A stretch of DNA of 64,000 bases, from positions 191,404,559-191,468,558 of the forward strand of contig NC_053391.1 in NCBI RefSeq assembly GCF_905171765.1, in the 5' to 3' direction. How positions within the stretch are numbered: the stretch's first letter is position 1; each line of letters opens with the position of its first letter. Under the pieces are notes generated by a model. That model was given only the letters and a program-made list of their open reading frames with translations. It had not been told where the DNA came from and did not search any database. Source of the stretch: Bufo bufo. Taxonomy: Eukaryota; Chordata; Amphibia; Anura; Bufonidae. Positions 54,534-64,000 of the stretch are shown here, in pieces. The position numbers and the translations under genes were made by a program.

Positions 54534-55738
54534 TTATACTTGTGACAAGATCAGGGTGTGTTTAATGTGCAAAGAGACGTTCCACAAGACCATTCCGGAT
54601 TGCTCTTCCCTCAGAAGATCCGGTAGTGTTTCTTGGGGGGGGGGGGGGGGGTTGCGTGGTTCGGGGGTAAGGTCATTGCGTAGCTCAATGTGCATGCCCC
54701 TTCTTTGAGCTAAATTGTGGAGAATACTACATGCCCCTACGATTTGGCATACAAAGTTGGGTGAATACAATAGGGTCCCCCCTGATTTATCCAGACATCT
54801 GAATCGAGATTTAAGGATGCCAAATATGCGCTCCATCACCGCACGGGTACGTGCATGGGCTTCGTTATATCTTTCCTCTCCTGGTGTTTGAGGGTTACGA
54901 AATGGGGTCATCATGTGAGGTCCCAGGGCATAGGCAGAGTCACCTGGAAGGGAAAAGACAGGAGGATGTTAGTCGTGCATGTGCCCCTTGTGATGTGTGC
55001 ATCATGGGGGGGGGCAGTCATACCTGACACCCATGTCACTCACCAATCAGCCAGCTGTCTCCATACATGTTCTGGTCAAACTCGGTTGGGATGGGGCTGT
55101 GTCGGTAAATAAAACTGTCATGGCTTGACCCTGGGTGTTTGGCACGGACATGCCATATGAGGCCATGTGCATCCACAATCATCTGCACATTTATCGAATG
55201 CCAATGTTTCCTGTTGCAGTAGATATGCTCGAGGTGCCGGGGGGGGGGGGGGGGGGGGGCGTAGTGCCACATGGGTACAATCTATTGCACCCACAGTGCG
55301 TGGAAATCTGGCTAATAAATAAAAATCACTGATTGCCTTCTGCCGCACGTCAGCCGTGGTTGGTTTGATAAATTGTGTGCCCATTCGTCTGAGTATTGCA
55401 GGGATCACTTGGTGCACACACCTGCTCATGCTGGATTGGGACATCCCCGCCACCACTCCACCTGTGCGCTGAAATGAGCCAGTTGCCAAAAAATGAAGGG
55501 TTGCCACTACCTTCACCAGTGGCTGCACTGCCTGTCCCCGATGGGTCGGGCTGCTGATGTCATCCTGCAGGATTGTTACCAACTCAAGGATGACTTCAGG
55601 GCTAAAGCGAAACATGCGATACACCTCAGTATCAGTCATCTGAAAAAGGTTGTAGCGCCCTCTGTAAATCCTCTCCCGTGCCCTCCTACGAGTCGGCTCA
55701 GTCAATAGAATATCAAGAACCATAGCTGCCCCTGGCAT
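54534..55738 (-). pseudogene. Harbinger DDE transposase, intact except one homopolymer shift
   Basis: Exon 1 (55738-55044) encodes MVLDILLTEPTRRRARERIY, MFRFSPEVILELVTILQDDI, a helix-turn-helix part (VVAGMSQSSMSRCVHQVIPA) and RTVGAIDCTHVAL (first Asp). A run of 21 C on the coding strand (55239-55259) changes frame. It then reads VDAHGLIWHVRAKHPGSSHD (second Asp) to GDSWLIG. The intron 54944-55043 has gtgagt and ttccag. Exon 2 (54943-54534) reads DSAYALGPHMMTPFRNPQ and RAVMERIFGILKSRFRCLD (Glu). One base fewer in the run gives a single frame of 367 codons, the normal size. It cuts and pastes the element at 3-bp targets. Either a real frameshift or a miscounted homopolymer. Confidence 0.88.
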
Positions 55739-56189
55739 GTTGGTGCACAGATGTGAGGTCCCGAAAATGTGGGTGCTCTGCTTGTTCAGATCGTCTGTCT
55801 AGGTGCTGCTGAAGTTGCGCGCTCCTTCAGATGACATTTGGCCATCTTTTGCTAACTTGCCCCTGCTTTTAACAGGAGCAAGTTTGCCCAGGGAAAAAAG
55901 CTTGCACGCTTCCAGCGCAAGATGCGCATCACACGCGCATGTTTCTGAATCATCGGCAGTACCTAATTTGCATATTCGCTGAGGGAATTCCATGAAGGCG
56001 CAACTTACACCCCGCGCAAAATTGCACGAAAATTGCGCAGGAACAGCTAGGCTGCGTGCGCGGGAAAATGGCCGCATTTCAGGCTTAACTGGTTTACAGA
56101 ATCAGCCGCAAATTTGCATAGGAGCAAATCAGTACTTGCGCGGCGCAAATCACACTTGTTCCCGCGCAAGTGCTTCTTGAATCTGGGTC

Positions 56190-56401
56190 ACTATGTGCTG
56201 TCCACATCCGCATTTCCGGATCCGCACTTCTGGATCCACAATTCTGTTCCCGAAAAAAAAAGAACATGTCCTATTCTTGTCTGCAACTGCGGAAAAGAAA
56301 ATTCTATTTCTATTATAGTGCCGGTGATGTGCGGAACGCACATTGCTGATGTCCCTGTTTTGCGGATCTGCAAAACACTTACGGACGTGTGAATGGACCC
56401 T
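56190..56401. mobile_element. MITE, 'aatggaccctta' family, split by Harbinger
   Basis: Continues the MITE seen at 4552-4842 from its 'actatgtgctgtcc' position to 'gacgtgtgaatggaccctta'. The left remnant is 52330-52345 (taagggtcaattcacac). About 75 bases between the left end and the insertion point are absent compared with the full copy. Confidence 0.75.
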
Positions 56402-56879
56402 TAAAATCGTTTTTCTTTTCCGGCATAGAGTTCCGTCACAGGGGCTCTATACCGGAAAAGAACTGATCAGTTTTATCCCCATGCATTCTGAATGGAGAGT
56501 AATCCGTTCAGTTTGCATCAGGTCTTCAGTCGTTTTGACTGATCAGGCAAAAGAAAAAACCGCAGCATGCTACTGTTTTTTCTCCGGCGAAAAAAACTGA
56601 AGACCTGCTGGAATGCCAGATGCGAAATTTTCCCTCATAGGAATGTATTAGCGCCGGTTAAGAAAACCGGAATGCCGGATCCGGCACAAGACGGATCCGT
56701 CTGTCCGCATGACAAGCAGAGAGACGGATCCGTCCTTGCAATGCATTTGTGAGACGGATCCGCATCCGGATCCGTCTCACAAATGCTTTCAGTCAGCGGC
56801 AGATTGGCGTATCCGGCGGGCAGTTCCGACGACGGAACTGCCCGCCGGATCACACTGCCGCAAGTGTGAAAGTAGCCTT
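56402..56879. repeat. MITE-like repeat with 'gaaagtagcctta' end
   Basis: Palindrome-rich: 'gagacggatccgcatccgga' with its inverse, and 'ccggcgggcagttccgac' with 'gacggaactgcccgccgg'. It ends 'gtgtgaaagtagccttag' at 56880. The left boundary is not clear. Confidence 0.6.
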
Positions 56880-57570
56880 AGATGGGGGTCACTTTTATGG
56901 AGTTTCTACTCTAGGGGTGCATCAGGGGGGCTTCAAATGGGACATGGTGTCAAAAAAACTGTCCAGCAAAATCTGCCTTCCAAAAACCGTATGGCATTCC
57001 TTTCCTTCTGCGCCCTGCCGTGTGCCCGTACAGTAGTTTACGACCACATATGGGGTGTTTCTGTAAACTACAGAATCAGGGCCATAAATAATGAGTTTGG
57101 TTTGGCTGTTAACCCTTGCTTTGTAACTGGAAAAAAATTATTAAAATGGAAAATCTGCCAAAAAAGGGAAATTTTGAAATTGTATCTCTATTTTCCATTA
57201 ATTCTTGTGGAACACCTAAAGGGTTAACAAAGTTTGTAAAATCAGTTTTGAATACCTTGAGGGGTGTAGTTTATAGAATGGGGTAATTTTTCGGTGGTTT
57301 CTATTATGTAAGCCTCGCAAAATGACTTCAGACCTGAACTGGTCCCTAAAAATTTGGTTTTTGAAAATTTCTGAAAAATTTCAAGATTTGCTTCTAAACT
57401 TCTTCTAAGCCTTGTAACATCCCCAAAAAATAAAATATCATTCCCAAAATGATCCAAAGTAGACATATGGGGAATGTAAAGTAATAACTATTTTTGGAGG
57501 TATTACTATGTATTATAGAAGTAGAGAAATTGAAACTTGGAAATTTGCAATTTTTTACAAATTTTTGGTA
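56880..57570 (-). repeat. Interspersed repeat, copy B (inverted relative to 6060-6725)
   Basis: Reverse complement of copy A, with shared blocks listed there. Directly followed by the L1 5' region. Confidence 0.8.
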
Positions 57571-57599
57571 AATTGGTATTTTTTTATAAATATAAAACG

Positions 57600-58794
57600 A
57601 GCGGCATGTGAGCGTCTGATGTAGGACGCTGGGCTCCGCCCTCCCCTCCCCTCTGCTGAATCGACCGTGTTCTGTCCACCTGTATCACGCAGTCTGGGGC
57701 ATCCGATGGATGGAAGATTCCGTTCCCGATTCCGGATAATGGTGGCGGTCAGCTGAGATCTCTGAGGACGCTGTGGTCACCGAGGACATGACGCCGGGGT
57801 GGTGAGAGACTGCTGTTAGAGGATCGCTGGAGTCGGTCGGTCTGCCGCTGGCGACGGCGTGGGCTGCTAACTGTTTGATTAGACTGCATGTGAGCTGAGG
57901 CCGATTGAGGCGGACTAGGGTGCAGAGACCGCGGGCTGCCTGTTGTTACGGCCTGGTTACTGATGGTGATGTGCCCGGTTTGCAGTACACTGTGTGTTGC
58001 GCAGTTTTGTTGTGCAGAGACCCGGTAGGAGTGGGGTTATAGAGTGTATAGTGGGGAACCCAGACATACTGGATATAAGGCAGCGGGTGCAGCGTGCGCT
58101 TCTCTAGTCCCAAACAAAGTGTGGGAGAAAGGAAAGAAGGGGTGAAGACTCGTGGTTGGTAGGAATACTTCCTATACAAGAATAGGTGGAATAGGTGGTT
58201 TATGATAAAATCACCCCTATTATACCATTCTAATATTGTTTGAAAGTCCTCTTGGGAGTTACCAGTATGTCCAGATAACTTTCAACAGTTTTGACCCCCT
58301 TTCAATCCATAACCTATAACCCCTCTGTGACTAACTAAGGATTAACCTCCGGGACTAACCAAAAGGATAACATTTTCTGGACCAACTAAGAACTAACTCC
58401 CCTAGGTCCATCAAGAACTAACTTTCTTTACAGGAAGGCGCTCCCGCTTTGTGGTTCCAGACACTGCGGATCAGTGATCTCTACCATCTCCTCTTGAATT
58501 AACAACAGAAAAATTAAGACCTTGGATAGGTCCCGGTTTATTTTTCTGGGACAGCAATGCCTTATTGATTATTTTTCTTTTTCTTTTGAGTTACACCATT
58601 ATTAATCTTACTGTCCGAATCGCCTGGTTCCCTTCTTTCTCTTCTTTGGAATCAAGCCGGTTGTACGGATTGGTTTGATTGTACCAGCATTGGGTTAATC
58701 GCTAATTGTTGACAAATTATTAATGTTTAGCGTTGGTATGGGGGGAGAGGAAGGGGGAAAATCTTTTCTTTTTTTTTCTTTCTCCCTCTGCTAG
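57600..58794 (+). promoter_or_regulatory. Presumed 5' UTR/promoter region of L1
   Basis: A GC-rich start (ctccgccctcccctcccctc) with CpGs is followed by T-rich leader up to the ORF2 ATG at 58795. No ORF1 frame is present in these 1.2 kb. It may be a regulatory leader, or the ORF1 was lost. A promoter role is inferred from position only. Confidence 0.4.
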
Positions 58795-61403
58795 ATGATT
58801 AAACTGGTTTCATTAAATGTGAGAGGTTTACGGGAAAGGATAAAAAGATATGCTGTCTTTGAGTGGATGAGGAGGTTCTTGCCAGCCATTGTCTGCCTCC
58901 AAGAGACGCATTTAGTTAAGGACTCCCTTCAGTGGATGGAGAGAAGTTGGATAGGGAAAGGGTACCACTCGATGTATACTACATATTCAAGAGGGGTTTC
59001 AATTCTGGTACATAAAAAGATCAAATTTGAGTGCGTCACTTGTGAGGCGGACGACTGTGGCAGGTACCTCTTTTTACATTGTAATGTGGAGGGGGTTAAT
59101 ATGGTTATTGCAAATATATATATCCCTCCACCATATAGGTCAGATGTGTTGTACGAGTTGCATAGATTCATGTTGAATAGACAGGAGTGTATAATGATTG
59201 CGATAGGAGATTACAACACTGTTATGGATCCACTTAAGGACAGATTGTCTGGCTGTGGGCGAAGAACACAAAATGTGGATTTGTTTAAAATGGCCTTGGA
59301 GTTTAACTGGATTGATGTTTGGCTGTATTTAAATCCAGAAGAAACAATGTATTCTTGTTACTCTGAAACTCACCAAACGTGGTCAAGAATAGATATGGTT
59401 TTAGGAAATAAAATCTTAATGATACAGTGTAGGATTAAGATAAAACACATGCCTATGGCCTTATCCGATCATAGTGAGCTGGTAATGGAGCTGGATCTGA
59501 ATAAGAAGCAATATCCGCCTTTGTTCAAATTTAATCCTTACTGGTTATCACTAATCCCTGATAAAGAGACTATAGGGTTGGAGTTTAAAAAAAAATTTGG
59601 AGGAGAATAATGGTTCCGCCAAAAGAGGTATAGTGTGGGACACTGCTAAGGCATATTTAAGAGGGTGCTTGTTTAAAAAGGTGAACTACTGTAAAAAAAA
59701 ACTATTAAAGGAAAAGGGGAATTATTGGAAAAGAAGTTAGAAGAAGTAAGATTAAAATGTATAATGAATCCCACTAGGAATAATAAGAAGACATGGGAGG
59801 AGGAATATGAAAAGCTAAAAACACATTATATGGATAAAACAAGGAAAGAATTATTTTTCCAAGGGTTTCAGTTAGCATCAGAGGGAGAAAAGGTCGGAAA
59901 AATTCTAGCAGGTATAGTGAAAAATCAGAGAGGGAAATCATGGATAGGGGCAATTAGGGATAATAGTGGCGAAATAATTAGTTCACCAGATGGAATTAAA
60001 AAGGTCTTTGGGGACTATTATGAGGAACTGTATACGTCCAGGGTGCAATATACAAAAAAAGATCTCGATTATTTCCTGGACCGAATTGTGTTTTCTAAGA
60101 TAACTAAAGTACAAAAGGAGTATTTGGATAAAGAAATATCCTGCTTAGAGATATTAGAAGTTTTGGGTCAGGTGAAACCAATAAAAGCACCGGGGAGTGA
60201 CGGACTTCCCTTTGAAATTTACAAGAGTCTTGCGCAGGTCTTAATACCAGAACTAACAACGACACTACCAGGCGAGCTACCAGAGTTAATGAATGAGGCA
60301 ATTATTACTTTGATTCCAAAAAAGGACAAAGATCAACTAGATCCTGCCTCATATAGACCAATATCCCTGCTGAATACGGATATTAAAATTTTGGCAAAGG
60401 TTTTGGCAGGTAGACTCTCCAAAGTGATCAAAGGTATAATTCAAGAAGATCAGACAGGTTTTATACCCGGAAGAACAATATATTCAAATATTAGAAGATT
60501 GTACCTTAATATTGAAGCTAACAAAATAGAAGCCGGTGAAAAAGCTATACTCTCATTGGATGCGCAAAAGGCGTTTGATTGTATCGAGTGGGACTATTTA
60601 TGGGCAGTTCTAAAAAAGGTTGGTATAGGGGAAGGATTTATAAGATGGATTAGACTTATATACTCCAAACCAAAGTCCCAGGTGATGGTGGATGGGAGCT
60701 TGTCACTGCCCTTTGCCCTCTATAGGGGCACTAGGCAGGGATGCCATCTCTCCCCATTACTATTTGCTATTGCAATAGAACCTTTGGCATGTATGATAAG
60801 AAATAGTGGGGACTGTAGGGGGTTTCAATATAGGGACGGAAATGAGAAATTAATAATGTATGCCGACGATATTTTATTGTTTTTGCATAACACTGGGGAT
60901 GAGTTTAATAGAGTAATAGATATAATAGATAAGTTGTTTTTTTTTCGGGTTTAAAGATAAATTGGGGGAAATCTCATATGATGTTATTAGGGAAGGGTGT
61001 ATCACAGAATGCCTCAAGGGTGCATGTGCTTGGGCAACATGAAAGTTTCAAATATTTAGGTATACAGATTTCTAGAAATATACTAGATTATGAAAAATTA
61101 AATGTACTCCCCTTAATAAAAGAACTTAGAACCAAAATACATATTTGGAAAAAAACTACCAATCTCAATGCAGGGTCGGGTGAACTTAATAAAAATGATT
61201 TTTCTCCCAAAAATACTGTACGTGTTACAAAATGCCCCAATACGGTTGCCTAAGAAGACTTTCAAGTTGTTGGACAGTTTAATGGGGGAATTTGTTTGAA
61301 AAGGCAATAATCCAAGGTTAAAGAGAGAAGTCCTTCAGATCCCAGTAAAAGAAGGTGGACTAGCAGTACCCAATTGGTTTTTCTACTATTTAATAACACA
61401 ATA

Positions 61404-62967
61404 CACTGCGGGCAGAATTATTAGGCAAATGAGTATTTTGACCACATCATCCTCTTTATGCATGTTGTCTTACTCCAAGCTATATAGGCTCGAAAGCCTA
61501 CTACCAATTAAGCATATTAGGTGATGTGCATCTCTGTAATGAGAAGGGGTGTGGTCTAATGACATCAACACCCTATATTAGGTGTGCATAATTATTAGGC
61601 AACTTCCTTTCCTTTGGCAAAATGGGTCAAAAGAAGGACTTGACAGGCTCAGAAAAGTCAAAAATAGTGAGATATCTTGCAGAGGGATGCAGCACTCTTA
61701 AAATTGCAAAGCTTCTGAAGCGTGATCATCGAACAATCAAGCGTTTTATTCAAAATAGTCAACAGGGTCGCAAGAAGCGTGTGGAAAAACCAAGGCGCAA
61801 AATAACTGCCCATGAACTAAGAAAAGTCAAGCGTGCAGCTGCCAAGATGCCACTTGCCACCAGTTTGGCCATATTTCAGAGCTGCAACATCACTGGAGTG
61901 CCCAAAAGCACAAGGTGTGCAATACTCAGAGACATGGCCAAGGTAAGAAAGGCTGAAAGACGACCACCACTGAACAAGACACACAAGCTGAAACGTCAAG
62001 ACTGGGCCAAGAAATATCTCAAGACTGATATTTCTAAGGTTTTATGGACTGATGAAATGAGAGTGAGTCTTGATGGGCCAGATGGATGGGCCCGTGGCTG
62101 GATTGGTAAAGGGCAGAGAGCTCCAGTCCGACTCAGACGCCAGCAAGGTGGAGGTGGAGTACTGGTTTGGGCTGGTATCATCAAAAATGAGCTTGTGGGG
62201 CCTTTTCGGGTTGAGGATGGAGTCAAGCTCAACTCCCAGTCCTACTGCCAGTTTCTGGAAGACACCTTCTTCAAGCAGTGGTACAGGAAGAAGTCTGCAT
62301 CCTTCAAGAAAAACATGATTTTCATGCAGGACAATGCTCCATCACACGCGTCCAAGTACTCCACAGCGTGGCTGGCAAGAAAGGGTATAAAAGAAGAAAA
62401 TCTAATGACATGGCCTCCTTGTTCACCTGATCTGAACCCCATTGAGAACCTGTGGTCCATCATCAAATGTGAGATTTACAAGGAGGGAAAACAGTACACC
62501 TCTCTGAACAGTGTCTGGGAGGCTGTGGTTGCTGCTGCACGCAATGTTGATGGTGAACAGATCAAAACACTGACAGAATCCATGGATGGCAGGCTTTTGA
62601 GTGTCCTTGCAAAGAAAGGTGGCTATATTGGTCACTGATTTGTTTTTGTTTTGTTTTTGAATGTCAGAAATGTATATTTGTGAATGTTGAGATGTTATAT
62701 TGGTTTCACTGGTAAAAATAAATAATTTAAATGGGTATATATTTGTTTTTTGTTAAAGTTGCCTAATAATTATGCACAGTAATAGTCACCTGCACACACA
62801 GATATCCCCCTAAAATAGCTAAAACTAAAAACAAACTAAAAACTACTTCCAAAAATATTCAGCTTTGATATTAATGAGTTTTTTGGGTTCATTGAGAACA
62901 TGGTTGTTGTTCAATAATAAAATTAATCCTCAAAAATACAACTTGCCTAATAATTCTGCACTCCCTG
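61404..62967 (+). mobile_element. Tc1/mariner element, DD37E type, complete
   Basis: Flanked by TA (61402-61403, 62968-62969). Outer inverted repeats 'cagaattattaggcaa' (61414) and 'ttgcctaataattctg' (62943). Inner copies 'tgcataattattaggcaac' (61591) and 'gttgcctaataattatgca' (62758) lie about 180 bases inside each end, an IR/DR arrangement. 1564 bp in total, inserted in L1 ORF2. Confidence 0.93.
61622..62638 (+). CDS. Tc1-like transposase, intact (338 residues)
   Basis: One uninterrupted frame from the ATG shortly after the left inner repeat. N-terminal helix-turn-helix pair: LTGSEKSKIVRYLAEGCSTL, AKLLKRDHRTIKRFIQ, then basic KKRVEKPRRKIT, and a second motif around SCNITGVPKSTRCAILRDM. The catalytic core has KVLWTDEMRVSL (first Asp), GGGGVLVWAGI, MIFMQDNAPSHASK (second Asp) and WPPCSPDLNPIENLW (Glu). 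Thirty-seven residues separate the second Asp from Glu. Length and motifs match active Tc1-family enzymes, which excise at TA dinucleotides. No stop, shift or missing key residue is seen. Of all genes in the window this is the most likely to encode working enzyme. Confidence 0.95.
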   Translation: MGQKKDLTGSEKSKIVRYLAEGCSTLKIAKLLKRDHRTIKRFIQNSQQGRKKRVEKPRRKITAHELRKVKRAAAKMPLATSLAIFQSCNITGVPKSTRCAILRDMAKVRKAERRPPLNKTHKLKRQDWAKKYLKTDISKVLWTDEMRVSLDGPDGWARGWIGKGQRAPVRLRRQQGGGGVLVWAGIIKNELVGPFRVEDGVKLNSQSYCQFLEDTFFKQWYRKKSASFKKNMIFMQDNAPSHASKYSTAWLARKGIKEENLMTWPPCSPDLNPIENLWSIIKCEIYKEGKQYTSLNSVWEAVVAAARNVDGEQIKTLTESMDGRLLSVLAKKGGYIGH

Positions 62968-64000
62968 TAGAGTCAGATAAAAGAAAATCTAAAGGGAGTA
63001 GTGGGGAAGGATGAACTATTAAAAATGGGGTGGATGGGGGACACGATTCACTTAGAGGTGTTGGAGTCAGGTATACTGGGGAAAAATAACACAGGAAATA
63101 GGATAATGAATTGAATGGAATATATATGGGTGGAAATTAAAAAAACTATGGATATCAAAGGATATTTGCAGTATACACCTATTTGGAAAAAAATCAATTT
63201 AACGGAAATACAAAGGATTAGGTCCTATATAGATTAGGAAAAAAAGGGGGTAAAATACTTAGCTCAAATATTTGTAGAAGATAAACTGAAGGACTTAGTT
63301 ACCCTAGTAAGGGAGTTTGGGATCCATCAAAAGGATACTTATAAATATTTACAACTTAAAAATGCCGTTAGATCATCAGTTAATCCGAATATATATAAAA
63401 AAGAACACTCAAATAGAATATATAAATTTACTAGTGGAGAGGAAAGGAGTGGAACCACGGCAAAAAGATATAGAATTTTGATGGAGGCGAAGAAAGAACG
63501 GATTATAATACCAGCTAGAGGAAAGTGGGGAAAAGAGATTCTATCCCTCACGGAAGAAAAATGGACTGATGCCCTTGGAAGTTATACTAAGGTGTCAGAA
63601 AGGGCCTCACATAAAATCTCCCAGTTCTTTATTGTCCATAGGTTACACCGTTCTCCTTGGGCATTAAAGAAAATGGGGGTTAGAGCCACAGACAAGTGTC
63701 CAAAATGCATGGGTGAGAAGGCCGATCTTATTCATTGTTTCTGGAGATGCCCTAAATTAAGGTATTGGAAAGATATTACAGATATAATATCAGTATTTCT
63801 GGGTATCAAAGTTCCGGAAGATCCTGTTGTCTGTATTTTGGGGGCTATGGTACATCTTAAATTAAAAAGAGTTACAATCGGTATTGTGTAAAGTACTTTT
63901 CCAGGCCAGATTGCTCATTCTTCGAAAATGGGTAAACAAAGATCCTCCTACAGTGGGACAGTGGCAGGCTGCAGTGTTTAACCTGATAAAACTGGAACAG

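Larger units (their letters stand above)
52349..56189. mobile_element. PIF/Harbinger transposon, nearly complete (3841 bp)
   Basis: Ends 'ggcccagattca' at 52349 and its inverse 'tgaatctgggtc' at 56189. ACT lies on both sides (52346-52348, 56190-56192) as a 3-bp target duplication. Subterminal sequence on both sides is rich in 'gcaaattt' and 'tgcgca' motifs. It carries the two Harbinger genes convergently: a DNA-binding accessory protein on plus and the DDE transposase on minus. It sits inside a MITE copy. Confidence 0.92.
58795..64000 (+). pseudogene. L1/Tx1 LINE ORF2 (EN-RT-zinc knuckle), interrupted, runs off window
   Basis: 58795-59610 is the apurinic-type endonuclease: MIKLVSLNVRGLRERIKR (Asn8), CLQETHL (Glu37), MIAIGDYNTVMDPLKDR, TWSRIDMVLG and ALSDHSELVMEL, all active-site residues kept. 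After a break, 59725-60954 is the RT: KAPGSDGLPFEIYKSL, ITLIPKKDKDQLDPASYRPI, LSLDAQKAFDCIEWDYLW, GTRQGCHLSPLLFAIAIEPL and MYADDILLF. A T run near 60945 shifts the frame, and further damage follows near 61185. The Tc1 element at 61404-62967 splits it. The C-terminus at 63478-63891 has CPKCMGEKADLIHCFWRCPKL, the zinc knuckle, and continues in another frame to 64000. It nicks DNA and primes reverse transcription on the target. Confidence 0.87.

Overview
The window is eukaryotic, repeat-dense and almost certainly from a large frog or toad (anuran) genome. The mix of elements points there: three Penelope-like elements, an Ngaro and a DIRS tyrosine-recombinase retroelement, a Helentron with an endonuclease, Tx1/L1-type LINEs, Harbinger, Tc1/mariner, hAT and Kolobok-like DNA transposons, and many short inverted-repeat elements with the 'aatggaccctta', 'ggcctcatgcacacg' and 'aaaggggttgtc' ends typical of frogs. 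There is no operon-like layout and no convincing single-copy host gene. Almost every coding stretch is transposon-derived. Assignments come from motifs and remembered family features; no database search was run.

Layout. 1-2763: 5' part of a minus-strand hAT-like element (BED finger, 102-bp tandem array, palindromic end). 2764-8760: short repeats, AT-rich interspersed repeats and MADF/BESS-type fragments. 8860-11660: Penelope-like element 1. 13581-15980: MADF gene remnant split by a TG...CA solo-LTR-like insertion. 16712-18745: Penelope-like element 3 (minus). 19523-20881: Helentron fragment and a TTAA-flanked foldback element. 21207-22211: intact orphan L1 ORF1. 22800-29462: Helentron, its endonuclease split by a second TTAA foldback. 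29775-30915: L1 3' fragment. 31100-34195: G-rich minisatellite and a duplicated MADF exon array. 34200-35130: DIRS remnant. 35617-36445: 22-bp minisatellite abutting a deleted DD36E Tc1 copy. 37255-39587: MITE and Kolobok-like transposase. 39752-46460: Ngaro with split direct repeats, disrupted by a Penelope-like tail. 48452-51720: Penelope-like element 2. 52349-56189: nearly complete Harbinger. 57600-64000: L1 interrupted by an intact DD37E Tc1 element.

How the parts relate. The genes act in self-propagation. Harbinger pairs a Myb/trihelix-like DNA-binding protein (52700-54161) with a DDE nuclease on the other strand. Ngaro pairs Gag, RT-RNase H, a tyrosine recombinase and an SGNH hydrolase. 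The Helentron joins HUH relaxase, helicase and endonuclease. Best preserved are the Tc1 transposase at 61622-62638, the Harbinger pair (transposase broken only at a 21-base homopolymer) and the L1 ORF1. Most other ORFs carry frameshifts, many at homopolymers, so decay and consensus error cannot always be told apart. Nesting gives a relative order: Tc1 into L1, Harbinger into a MITE, foldback into Helentron, Penelope tail into Ngaro, LTR into MADF gene.
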